A stretch of 64,000 nt of DNA, from contig JBBCBC010000037.1 of NCBI GenBank assembly GCA_037126765.1, forward strand, positions 11,909,263 to 11,973,262, in the 5' to 3' direction. Below the pieces are notes generated by a model, which saw only the letters and a program-made list of their open reading frames with translations, did no database searches and was not told where the DNA came from. A program made the position numbers and the translations under genes. Position 1 is the stretch's first letter; each line of letters begins with the position of its first letter. Shown in pieces: positions 1-9,979 of this stretch. Origin of the DNA: Stenogyne calaminthoides. Its lineage: Eukaryota > Streptophyta > Magnoliopsida > Lamiales > Lamiaceae.

Positions 1-248
1 CGGGAGAAGTTACTAATGATTTATACACATATATATATAATTATATATACATAGCCCAAAAAAAAAGAGTTTCAAGTTTCTTACGAAGCCGTGAATATCA
101 ACATATATATTTATACATTATAACATAGTATAAATAAAATTTATCTAAATATACGTGGGGTCAAATAAGAATTTTCTTATGAGACCATGAATGTCAATTT
201 TTTTTTACGTTATAACATAATACAAATATATAAATAAGTAGAGTCATT

Positions 249-536
249 CACCACATGCACCAATTCAAATTGGTGCACTCTAAACCCTAACCCCTAAACA
301 TTGAACCATAAATCATATATGAACCATTCAGGTCGGGTGAACCATGAACCACTTGGGCCGAGTGAACCATGAACCACTCGGGCCGGGTTTGGTCGGTCGG
401 TATTAAAAAAAAATTTAAAAAAAATTGAAATTAAAGTTAAAAGAAAATCGAAATTGAAAAAAAAAATTAAAACTAAAAAAAATAGAAATAGAGCTTTTAA
501 AATTAAATTGCACCAATTTTATTGGTGCATGTGGTG
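249..536. mobile_element. MITE-like element with 16 bp terminal inverted repeats
   Basis: The left end CACCACATGCACCAAT (249-264) is the exact reverse complement of the right end ATTGGTGCATGTGGTG (521-536). Each end also holds a smaller palindrome of the form GCACCAAT-ATTGGTGC, so each could fold into its own hairpin. The interior is A-rich and non-coding, with repeated GAACCA and GGGCCG motifs. I do not see a clear target site duplication, so the superfamily is open. A second copy sits at 34046-34335 because the whole region is duplicated. Confidence 0.6.
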
Positions 537-1502
537 CACAGGAGAATTTGCCAAATAAGTATTGGACCTTTTTTTTCTGGGTGGGTCCTTTTGGGCTTTC
601 CTTACTGGGCTTTAGGCTTTCTTGCCTTCCCCCTCATCTGAGTTTGGGATTTAGAGTCTAGTTTTTTGAATCCCACATTCCATCCACACCTACAAATCCT
701 ATATATAATCTATAATTACTTTCTTACCGATCATTACACTTTATACACTTTATTACTTCTTCTTAATATAATAAAATAATACAATATCAATCATTATTAA
801 ACATTGATTTGACGTAAAGTTAAATCTCACCCTACTTAAATCCCAAAAACAAACACATACATTTACTATTTCATCAGGATTATAAATTCTCGATTTTAAA
901 CCTTAACTTCTTTCATGACACTTAAATCCAAAAACAAACGCAACCTAAACGCTTATTGGGGACACTTGGGTTGGTGTCTCAAGTCTCAACTAAAGTACAC
1001 ACATCCATTTTAGCTTGATTTTTTTCATGTGGGTAGAGGGTTTTTACAAGTGGTAAGCTGTTATATTATGGTATTCTCCATTTGGTCAAATTATTCATGG
1101 AAAATTTTGTGCAGGTCTGTGCACAAAAAAAGAAAAAAAAGGGATAAAAATGTATTATAAAATATACTCCTTACTTTAGTTTGTACATTAAAAAGTGTTA
1201 ATAATGTTACATATAAATGATTACTTTTTCTATATGAGCTAATTTTTTTAATGTGAGTTAATAATTTTTATAATATATATTTCTCATGTAATGGGTGCAA
1301 TCAGTATTGGGTCAAATTTGATGGGAACATATCATGCACCCAAATGTTTTTTCATAAATTATAACCAACCAGAACTTACAATATGCTCACGTGTTCGTCA
1401 ATATTGATTTAAAACTGTGTGTTTCTTTTCAATAATTAAGCTCAAACGTGCAATACTAAATTATGTTTTTTTTTTTTTAATTAGGCAAAAGTTAGTTGTT
1501 AG

Positions 1503-2790
1503 TACAGGGTGTTTCTTACAGCAGTCAGGTGTCGTACTGACTGTCATTAGTCAGTTAATCTGAGCCATTAGATTTTAAATTCAAAGGTTTAAATTTAATA
1601 ACCTGCTACTTGTCGTACTAAGTGTCGTACTGCATCGTACTATTTGTCGATCTATATCGTATTGTCGTACTATTATAATAAATTAAATAATATAAAAAAT
1701 ATAATTATAAATTTATGAATTTACCCTTATGTATATATATATATATTTTTTTAACAATTACCCTTATATAATTTTTAAAGAATATTCAAATCAATTTTGA
1801 AATTATTTTAATTGCGTAGGTTCATTTTCCTCTTTTAAGAAAAAAAAGAGTTATCGTCTTCCTCTTCCCACCACAACCTCGCGTCGCCGGCAGCCGCATC
1901 AAATAATAAGCAGAGTTGGTAGTCAACACAGATAATCAATGTGTAGAATAAGATGTATTTATCATCCGCCATCGACAAAAATAACACAACACAAACACCC
2001 TAAACCTCCAAAATTAACATAAATCACAGTAAGATAAACAAATTCAACAAATTAAAAAGTTAATGTGTCTTTAGGATTGTAGCAGTCTAAATTACTCAGA
2101 TGCAACACCAGTAATTACCAGTGCTATCAACTAAAGTATAATTTCAACTACCAGACGGGTTTATGCCAATCAAAAGGATTATAATTCGAATCCTATTGAG
2201 TTAGTCATTACGACAAAAACGGGTCTACCGAAAGAAATAGAACAGATGCTTGAAACCTTGAAAAAATCCTTCCAATCTACACAACGAGAGATACCTTATA
2301 TTTTCCTGTCAAAATTATCAATCCTTAAAATCTGGAAAAAAAAAATACTCTGGTCTGTTCCGCACGGTAATCGTGTCTCAGAAACAGAGAACGAATATTG
2401 ATCCACGCGATGAGGAGGAGCGATTTCTAGTTTCACATATATGCCAACTCTTTGATTGGGAAAATTATAGAAATCAATTTAAATTGAGATGAAGACCGTC
2501 TTTTTGATTGAAAGAGTTCGCCGGAATCCGATTTTATTTGTCGGGGACGAAGGGGTTTTCTTTTTTCGTCATACCCTTTCTTTTTTATTTTTTATTTTTT
2601 ATTAGGATGAATTAGTAGTGAAATATCATTTGTGATTTTGATTTGATTATGTTTGAATATTTTGATTTGAAAACTAAATAAAAGGGTGATTTTGTCATTA
2701 AATATTTATATTTTTATTCTAATATGTTTTAGAAAGAGGGTAAGCAGCAGGTAGCAGGTCAGTACGACAGAGTACGATGACACGTGGCGA
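1503..2790. mobile_element. Possible remnant of a non-autonomous DNA transposon
   Basis: GTCGTACT occurs exactly at 1531, 1612, 1624 and 1664, with variants between them. The inverted form AGTACGAC lies at 2761, with a variant at 2771. Short motif clusters in opposite orientation near the two ends of a segment are typical of subterminal repeats in CACTA and hAT transposons. I see no transposase and no clear terminal repeat or target duplication. The interior 1860-2560 has a slightly GC-richer patch that could be captured gene sequence. Confidence 0.3.
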
Positions 2791-3607
2791 GATTTGAGTT
2801 GATGAATTTCTAGTTCCATTTGACTTCATTTCATTACTAGGTTCCAACTTTTTAAAACATTACTAAAAGTTCCAAAAGGTGGTTGGATTACATAAATCTT
2901 AATCTAATTTTTTTTTTATTCTTTTTTTTCTTTTCTCTCTATTTTCTATCTTTTGTCTATTTATTCATATTTTGTTTTGTGTCTATTTTTCTTTATTTAT
3001 TCCTAATTTTTTTAAATGTATTGTACAATAATGGAGTTGATGGTAATTTTTGGATATTTTCCTTTATTTAAAATAGGATGATAATTTCAAATATAATTAT
3101 ATTATGTATCTGGCGTTTAGAAATTTAATATTAAATTGATTAAATACCAAATTTTACATATTCAAAATAAAAAAAAAACATATTCTCATCGAAATCATGA
3201 AAAAAATTACATATTTTTTTATTTTTTTTCGACATCGTATATCGATCCGTATGCGTGCAGCGTATGTATAAATATGCATGCATATATGCATGTATTATAT
3301 ATATGCACGAATACATGCATATATGCATAAACTCAACAATTGAATCCACAAATTCAAAAAATTGAACAAATCTGAAAATTGAACACATCTCGACCAAATG
3401 AACTATTGAATCCACAATTTCAAAAAATTAAATAGTAACACAACAACTGTATCTATCTACATCTTTCACAAATGTATCCATCTTCATATACTTTGAACCA
3501 ATTAAACGCAGATCTCGACAAACAAAAAATTACACATCTACAAACAAAAAAATTATTCACCACAAAACCAACAGATCTCGGCGGTGCCAAGTCTGATTCT
3601 TAAATGG

Positions 3608-3754
3608 CGTGGCGTTATCGTGGCTTGTGTTGTTACGAGCATTTAAATCGAACATTTGTTGTGCGTCTTGAACAAGGTCATTTCTCATGAAAGTTGAGAT
3701 CTTTGAGTTGAATGGTTTCAAGTCGAGCAGCGTGGTGATTCTGCGATAGTTGAA
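3608..3754 (-). pseudogene. PPR protein gene fragment, copy 1
   Basis: Reading leftward from the LTR at 3755, the reverse strand encodes the start of a pentatricopeptide repeat protein. The visible stretch includes FNSKISTFMRNDLVQDAQQM, which fits the PPR helix pattern leading into a 'MFDEMP' motif. PPR proteins are plant organelle RNA-binding factors. The better copy at 59520-59663 continues with MFDEMPQNNTVTYNA; here that part is garbled by substitutions. The fragment is cut on one side by the gypsy LTR and on the other by repeat A, so it cannot make a PPR protein. Its 5' continuation may lie at 9240-9330. Confidence 0.7.
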
Positions 3755-4067
3755 TGTTACCGTTACTATGGCTGCTTAAGGACGACGACAGGGTATATCA
3801 CGTGCACAACCCTTGTTTCTTTAATGTTCTTTGGTGTGAAATTTTAGCAACTTTGGGCTTTCTTTTTCTTTTGGGCCCCAATTAGACTTGGGCCCGTTTC
3901 ATTTTATAAGTTTGAAATTTGGAGTATTATAAATACTCTTGAACCCGTCTTGTAAAATAAGTTTTGTGGAATAAAATTACGATTTTTTACGACCCGTCTC
4001 TCTCTCCATAAAACGGCCATAACTTTGTTTCTTCACTTTCGATGCGAACACCACGTTTGGTGTATCA
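3755..4067 (+). repeat. 5' LTR of gypsy copy 1
   Basis: Starts TGTTACCG and ends GTGTATCA, with the TG...CA termini of an LTR. It is about 313 bp long. A TATA-like stretch (TATAAATACTC near 3930) would serve as the element's promoter. It matches the 3' LTR at 8930-9239 and the copy-2 LTR at 59664-59967, with scattered substitutions and small indels. Confidence 0.9.
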
Positions 4068-4068
4068 G

Positions 4069-4080
4069 TGGTATCAGAGC
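4069..4080 (+). other. Primer binding site, initiator tRNA-Met type
   Basis: TGGTATCAGAGC lies one base after the LTR. It is the standard plant retrotransposon primer site, complementary to the 3' end of initiator methionine tRNA. Confidence 0.9.
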
Positions 4081-4107
4081 TATTCGATTCTCGTTCTACA
4101 TTGCGCA

Positions 4108-5275
4108 ATGGTTACTAACACAGATCGTATTACTTCGTTTGAAGCTCAGCTCGAAGCTCGAGGAGCGAAAATGGCGGAAATACTCACCGAACAATCGGCC
4201 ATTAAGGAAGAGGTGTTTCAAAATTTGAAGCCTGACGGAGGCGTTGAAACAACAGTTGTATGAGGCAATCAAACAATTAACCGTGAATTCTTCTGATAAA
4301 GGCAAAGCAAAGGAATCGGAAGTTACAGAGCAACACCAAATCGCGTCGGATAACAAGAAAGGTGCGTTCAAAAGCTCGATGACTCATACGACCGGTAGAT
4401 CAGAGGCAGGTATCTTGTCCACTTCGTCGTCACGTGTGAAGTTTGCTTCACATCTGAGTCCTCCAGTTTTTGGCTGCTATAACGCACCGAAGGATGGTTA
4501 TGGACTCTCCGCTGGCGAATCCAGCTCCGGAGCAGCTCATATGCAACAAAACACATATTATCAGTCTTTTGCTGGAAGCTATCCTGCTCCGAGGGCTCCA
4601 AACGGTTACTCGCGGGGAAGATTTGGAGTAGGGTCCATCACGCGTACACCGATCATGCGGAACCATACCACTTTGGTAAGGTTCATGAGTTTAATCCTTC
4701 GCGTCCAGATTAAACCGCGTATTGACTTTCCTAAATTCAACGGTGAGCAACCTCGATTGTGGATTAGGAAGTGTGTCAAGTATTTTAACTTTCACAATAT
4801 GAGTGATCACGATAAGCTGATGCTGGCTGCCATTAACATGGAAGGAGAAGCGGACAATTGGTTCCTAGATTATGTGGATGGTGTGGAGAATTTGAGTTGG
4901 AATCAGTTTGCAGAAATGGTTATGGAGAGGTTCACTAATGTTGAAGATGAGAATATCATAGGGAAGTTTAATAAGTTGAGGCAGGAAGACTCTGTGAAGG
5001 CATATATGAAGGAGTTTGGGGAGCTGAAATCGTATATGGCAGCTATTAACCCTTACTTCACTGAGTTCTACTTTATCAAAAACTTCATCAGTGGTCTGAA
5101 GAGTGAGATAGGGAACATGCTTCACATCATGGAGCCTCAACAACTTTCTGAAGTTGTGCAGCTTGCATTCAAGCAGGAGCATGCATTGAATGACAACAGT
5201 AGGTATACTAAGGCATCAACTAAGTCTAACTGGAGTCCAGCTGCTAATCATTCTAAACATCCTTATCCCTAAACT
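4108..5275 (+). pseudogene. gag of gypsy copy 1 (broken)
   Basis: Starts at the ATG at 4108, by alignment with copy 2 (60008), and encodes the retrotransposon capsid protein. A frameshift near 4225 separates the first 40 or so codons from the rest. The capsid core, with motifs such as WIRKCVKYFNFHNMSDHDKL and EGEADNWFLDYVDG, is open from 4244 to 5272. It ends at a TAA where copy 2 has a tyrosine codon (TAC), so this stop is private to copy 1. Confidence 0.85.
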
Positions 5276-5956
5276 TTGACAAACTCTAAGGATAAGGGTA
5301 GACCTTCCACATTACCAGAAAAGGTTGACAAGGGAGAAAGTGGTAAACTTCCACCCCCTAGGAGACTTACTCCATCTGAAATGGAGGTGAGAAGAAAGCA
5401 GAACCTGTGCTTTAATTGTGATGAAGTTTATCACATTGGGCACAAGTGTAAGAAAGTGTTTGTGATCCTGGATGAGGATCCACTTGAAGAAGATAGTGAA
5501 CTGGTGTTTGATGAAGTGCAAGAGGGTGAGCAGAACATCAGAGAATCATTGAATGCTCTATCGGGTGTACAAACACCTGATACTGTGAAAATTGCTGGCC
5601 AAATGGGGAATCAATACCTGACTATTCTCTGGGATTCAGGAAGTACTCATAGCTTCCTAGACTACAAAACAACTAAGAAGTTGGGATGTGTTATAGAATG
5701 CACTACTCCACTGTCTGTGACTATAGCTGATGGCAGTAAAATGGAGTGTAATTCTAGGTGCCCTAAGTTTGAGTGGCAAGTAGGTGACCACAAATTTTGT
5801 TGCTCAATTAGGATACTCAGTCTGGGAGGTTGTGACATGGTGTTGGGAGTTTACTTGATGAGTCAACTTGGTCCCATTACATTTGATTTCAAACAACATA
5901 AGGTTAAATTTCAGAAGGAAGGACAAACCATATGTTTTCAGGGATACACTGATTAG
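5276..5956 (+). pseudogene. Zinc knuckle and aspartic protease segment, gypsy copy 1
   Basis: Open for 226 codons. A CCHC zinc knuckle (CFNCDEVYHIGHKC, about 5408-5449) would bind element RNA. A retropepsin-like protease follows, with active-site motif WDSGSTHSFLD near 5632 and a later ADGS stretch. It ends at an amber codon (5954-5956) directly followed, in the same frame, by codons leading into the reverse transcriptase. The same amber codon is present in copy 2. This segment is longer than in copy 2, which has lost 25 and 18 bases here. Confidence 0.85.
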
Positions 5957-7480
5957 GAGTTACAGCTCAGTATGATTACTGGGAAACAGCTGAAGAAGAT
6001 GGTTAAAACAAACCAGTGTGAGGACCAGACATTTTTATGCTTTGTCAAGTCTGATTCTGAGATCACTAAGTGTAAGACTAATGCTGAGTTAGAGCCCTTA
6101 CTTGCAGAGTATGGTGAGATATTTATGGTGCCTACAACATTACCTCCACACAGGGGGCTAGATCACTCTATTCCATTGAAAGAAGGGGTAAAACCTATCA
6201 AACAATAGCCCTATAGTTATCCCTGTTTACAGAGGCAAGAAAATGAAAAGATGGTGAGAGAGATGCTTAAAGAAGGGGTTATTCAACCCAACAATAGTCC
6301 ATTTTCTTCTCCAGTTTTACTTGTTAAGAAGAAAGGGACATGGAGGTTTTGTGTGGATTATAGGAAACTAAACTCCATTACTATTAAGGATAGTTATCAT
6401 ATTCCTTTGATAGATGAGTTATTGGATGAGCTGGGACATGCAAAGGTTTTTTCAAAGATAGATCTGCGGGCAGGGTACCACCAGATCAGAATGAACCCTG
6501 AGGATGTTCCCAAAACAACATTTGCCACCATTTCTGGCCTGTATGAGTTCTTGGTGATGCCATTTGGACTCACTAATTCCCCGGCCACCTTTCAAGCTCT
6601 AATGAATAAGATATTTTCTGAATATCTAAGGGACTTTGTGCTTGTTTTCTTTGATGATATTCTGATCTACAGTCAAGACATGGCAGCTCATCAAGATCAC
6701 CTCCGAAAAGTTTTTGAACTAATGGCTAGTAATAAACTACTATCTAAGGCTTCTAAGTGTGAGTTTGGATTCTCTCAAGTTGAGTACTTGGGACACATTA
6801 TCTCAGACAATGGTGTCCAAGCTGATCCAAGAAAACTAAAAAGTGATCTTGGGATTGGCATGTTCCAAACTCGATAAAAAACACTTAGAGGCTTCTTAGG
6901 ATTGACCGGTTCTTATAGGAAGTTTATAAGGTCTTATGGCATGATTCTTTGGGCCTTTGACTACCTTAACCAAGAAGGGTCAATTTATTTGGAATGAAGA
7001 GGCTCAATTAGCATTTCTCAAATTGAAGGATGCTATGATCAACTCTCCTATTCGGAGGCTACCTGATTTCAATAAACCATTTATCATTGAAACAGATGCT
7101 AGCTATGGAGGTTTAGGAGCGATTCTCGTTCAAGAAAAATCGACCTTTGGCTTTCTTGAGTAAGGCTTTGGGGGTTAAGAATTTGGGGCTATCAATGTAT
7201 GAAAAAGAGTTTATAGTCATCATTCTTGCGATTGACAAGTGGAGAAGTTATCTACTCCATTCCACTTTCCTATATAAAACGATCACCAAAGCCTAAAAGT
7301 ATCTTCTTGAACAAAAAATTTATACACCACTTCTGACCTGAAGTACCTTACAAAGTTGTTGGGCTTTCACTATGTCATTGAGTATAGGCAAGGGAAGGAG
7401 AATGTGGTAGCTGATGCTTTGTCAAGAAGAGAGCCTGTGGAGGGTGAAAGTTATGCAATCATTTCCCTCAAACACAACTT
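5957..7480 (+). pseudogene. Reverse transcriptase and RNase H, gypsy copy 1 (broken)
   Basis: The RT palm is recognisable: KVFSKIDLRAGYHQIRM, the FFDDIL catalytic motif near 6650, and the EYLGHIISDNGV thumb. A stop at 6206-6208 (TAG, where copy 2 has CAG) and the loss of one aspartate codon near 6335 damage the front. After about 6840 the frame is lost. RNase H pieces (IIETDASYGGLGAI near 7083) survive in other frames. Copy 2 carries the same region as one long ORF. Confidence 0.85.
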
Positions 7481-8902
7481 GGGTGGAAGAGTTGCAAGAT
7501 AGCTATGTGGGAGATCGGATGGTGTCTCGGTGATTCTTGAGAAGCTCACTTGTCCCTGATTTATCTATGTGGGACTATCATTTAGGGTTGGTGAAATTCA
7601 AAGGAAAAGTTTATGTGGGACTGCGAAGGGTTAAAAGCGAAAAATTATAGATTATATGCATCTTCTTGGGTTGGTGGGCACTCGAGGATTGAAGTTACTT
7701 TCTTGAAGTTATGGGGGTTTTTACGGTGGCCTAATGTGAAGGCGATGTGCACAAAAGGTTGTTTAAGAGAGTGCCACGTTTGTCAACTCGATAAACATGA
7801 GTTGTTGAAGTCTCTGAAGGTACCTTGACCTCTTCTATTCGGAGAGAGCATGGGTTGATATCTCGATGGATTTCATAGAAACAACTCCTAAATCTAAAGG
7901 TTGTGACACTTATTTGGGTGATAGTGGACATATTCACCAAATCTGATCCTTTATTGCCTGTCACGTCCCTATCTTTGCTTCTACCCTAGCTACAATTTTT
8001 TTGGACTCAGTCTATAAACTCCATGGCTTGCCAACAACCATTGTTCTGATAGAGACAATATCTTTACAAGCCATTTCTGGAAATAGTTGTTTCATTTACT
8101 AGGGTGCAACAACTTCTCGATCTTTACATACCACCCTCAAACCGATGGGGCGACCGGTCGAGAGTGAATCAATGCCTGGAACATTACTTAAGAAGTATGT
8201 GTGGCCAGAATCCTAAGGGATGGGCTCAATGGTTACCACTAGCTGAGTTTTGGTATAACACTAATCACCATACATCCCTTAAGATGTCTCCATTCGAGGC
8301 CCTATATGGCTACCAGCCACACCTATTGAATTTGGGGCCCTATTTGCAAAGCTCGGTTCAGGGTGTGGATGATCTCATCCAAGACAAACAACAAGCAATA
8401 CAAAATTTAAAGCAGGTACTATACCAAGCCCGAGAGCGAATGATCACAAGTGCCAATAAAAATCGAACTGAAAGGGAATTTCGTTTTGGAGATTAAGGTT
8501 TAATCGAAGTTAAGGCCTTCTGCATGCCTATCCATCCATCGCAGTCATGTTTGGAAGCTCAGTCCAAAATTTGCTGGACAATTTCAGGTCATCAAACGTG
8601 TAGGGAAGGTCGCTTATACTCTGGCTCTTCCTCCATCGGCTAAGATTCATCCCACATTCCATGGTTCCTTGCTCAAGCGTCGTGTGGGTCATTCGGATTT
8701 AGTGAATGAGGTGTTACCGGAGTTCGATGAAGATGGGAAAGTCATCCTAACCCCTACCCGTATCCTTGCCCGGAGAATGGTTAAACGTGGTAATGCTGCA
8801 GCTACTGAATTGCTCATCCAGTGGTCTCACTTGCCGGATTCAGAGGCGACTTGGGAGGATTATGACGTCATTCGTCGGAAGTATCCTCATTTGCACGCTT
8901 GA
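7481..8902 (+). pseudogene. Integrase and chromodomain, gypsy copy 1 (broken)
   Basis: The zinc-binding N-terminus (ECHVCQ near 7770), the DDE core and the C-terminal region are present in separate frames. The part 8104-8496 is the end of the core (WFYNTNHHTS-like, with EFWYNTNHHTSLKMSPFEAL). An amber codon at 8084-8086 is shared with copy 2. The last piece, 8669-8902, ends with a chromodomain-like sequence (ELLIQWSHLPDSEATWEDYD), which in this family steers insertion toward heterochromatin. Confidence 0.85.
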
Positions 8903-8907
8903 GGACA

Positions 8908-8929
8908 AGCTTTGAGAAGGAGAGGGCAA
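8908..8929 (+). other. Polypurine tract of gypsy copy 1
   Basis: AGCTTTGAGAAGGAGAGGGC lies directly before the 3' LTR. Such purine-rich runs prime plus-strand DNA synthesis in LTR retrotransposons. Confidence 0.8.
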
Positions 8930-9239
8930 TGTTATCGTTCTTATGGTTTCAAGCATGACGACAGCGGGTATCACGTGCACAACCCGTGTTTCTTTAATGT
9001 TTCTTTGGTGTGAAAGGTCGCGCGAACTTTTGGGCTTTTTTTTCTTTTTTGGGCCCAATTAGACTTGGGCCCATTTCATTGTAAGTTTGGGCTTTGAGTA
9101 TTATAAATACTCTTGAACCCATCTTGTAGAAGTCGGGCCAGTGGAATAAAATTTGAGATTTTTTTTCAGCCTCTCTCTCTCTTTCCTTCCCGGCCATAAC
9201 TTTTCTTCACTCGTCGCGAACACCACGTTTGGTGTATCA
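8930..9239 (+). repeat. 3' LTR of gypsy copy 1
   Basis: Starts TGTTATCG and ends GTGTATCA, about 310 bp. It is clearly related to the 5' LTR but more divergent than the copy-2 LTR is from the same 5' LTR. This fits the noisy character of the sequence from about 6836 onward. Confidence 0.88.
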
Positions 9240-9520
9240 AAAATGGAAATGGGGTTTTAGAGAGAAGTTGGGTGAGTGCCGTTACTGTCTCCGTTTATCG
9301 GTGAAGCAGAGACATGCTCCATTAATGGAAGCGACAAAGATCTGTCATAGGGTGTGGGGCGACAATGTTTAGTGGGGGTGGTGGGGAGCGGTTTGGGTTT
9401 TGGGAGGTTTGGAGAAGCGGGCGAAATGTTGAGGGGTGGGGGAGGCGAGGTTTGGGTTTGGTTGATAGATAGAGAGAAGAAGAAGAAAAGAAGAAGAAGA
9501 AGAAGAAGAAGAAGAAGAAG

Positions 9521-9551
<31 letters not shown>

Positions 9552-9775
9552 GGGGAGTGAATTTTTTGATTTAATACTTATTTTTAATATTATTAGTTAT
9601 GAGGGTAGTAATGTCATAATATTATAAATTGAAACCTCCTAGTAATACTAAAAAGTCTTAAAACCTTATTGCAATAATAATGTCAAATTGGAACCTAGTA
9701 GTAATTAACACTTGATTTTTAAGTACTTTTTGTTGATAGTCGTCTGACATCTTGATTTATTCTGAAACACCCCAC
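9240..9775. other. Gypsy right flank, with GAA microsatellite and AT-rich tail
   Basis: Just outside the LTR, the reverse strand continues into a possible 5' part of the PPR gene: the codons read as NFSLKPHFHF and would join FNYRRITTL on the other side of the element. A (GAA)n run occupies 9476-9550. The stretch 9636-9706 is loosely the inverted repeat of 2810-2880, suggesting that the PPR fragment and gypsy element lie inside an older DNA transposon. A GTGTTTC motif near 9763 (reverse strand) may be its end. Confidence 0.45.
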
Positions 9776-9864
9776 TAAGATATGTTTTCGTTTTCTTTTC
9801 AATAGTTAAGTCAAGTAAATATGTTTTCTTTTCAATAGTTAAGTCAGTAAATATATCTCCGTCG

Positions 9865-9881
9865 CACGTGATAAGCACGTG
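9865..9881 (+). promoter_or_regulatory. Two G-boxes upstream of FKBP12
   Basis: CACGTG occurs at 9865-9870 and again at 9876-9881, about 100 bases before the FKBP12 start codon. G-boxes are bound by bZIP and bHLH factors in plants. A near-perfect tandem repeat of about 40 bp (9782-9858) lies just upstream. The repeat-rich block ends only about 200 bases before the ATG, so the promoter is short. Function is inferred from motif and position. Confidence 0.5.
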
Positions 9882-9979
9882 CAGTGTAGAATATGATTAC
9901 ACACCTACCACAGTTCACTCACTCCAAAACCTCGACAAGAGTGGCCATGGCGATGATGCTAGCTTATCCAATCAGAGCA

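Larger units (their letters stand above)
1..3598. repeat. Direct repeat A, copy 1 (3.6 kb)
   Basis: This segment is repeated in the same orientation from 33798, at an almost constant offset of 33797. Most of it matches base for base over long runs; short divergent patches lie near 590-640, 1480-1500 and 2725-2810. The match runs to the window start, so the true left end lies outside. It contains a MITE-like element (249-536), a patch rich in GTCGTACT motifs (1531-1671), and pyrimidine-rich and ATGCAT-rich tracts near 2900-3330. I see no convincing gene in it; the short ORFs are low-complexity. Its right end abuts a PPR gene fragment near 3600. Confidence 0.93.
3755..9239 (+). mobile_element. 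Ty3/gypsy chromovirus (Reina-like size), copy 1, decayed
   Basis: A 5.5 kb LTR retrotransposon with LTRs at 3755-4067 and 8930-9239, an initiator tRNA-Met type primer site and a purine-rich tract before the 3' LTR. Internal fragments follow the order gag, CCHC knuckle, protease, reverse transcriptase, RNase H, integrase, chromodomain, which defines a chromovirus. The short LTRs and compact length suggest the Reina lineage (inference). The coding region is broken by many stops and frameshifts. No matching 5 bp target duplication is visible: TTGAA lies before it and AAAAT after. From about 6836 onward the sequence becomes much noisier than the sister copy at 59664. Confidence 0.92.

Noticed and set aside
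282..300. CTAAACCCTAACCCCTAAA as an interstitial telomere repeat
   Set aside because: Only about two degenerate units, inside a MITE.
2883..3071. 62-codon Phe/Leu-rich frame, also present in copy 2 (36642-36878)
   Set aside because: T-rich low-complexity tract; conserved only because the DNA is duplicated.
9476..9550. Arginine-rich protein frame over the GAA run
   Set aside because: A (GAA)n microsatellite read in one frame; no conserved context.
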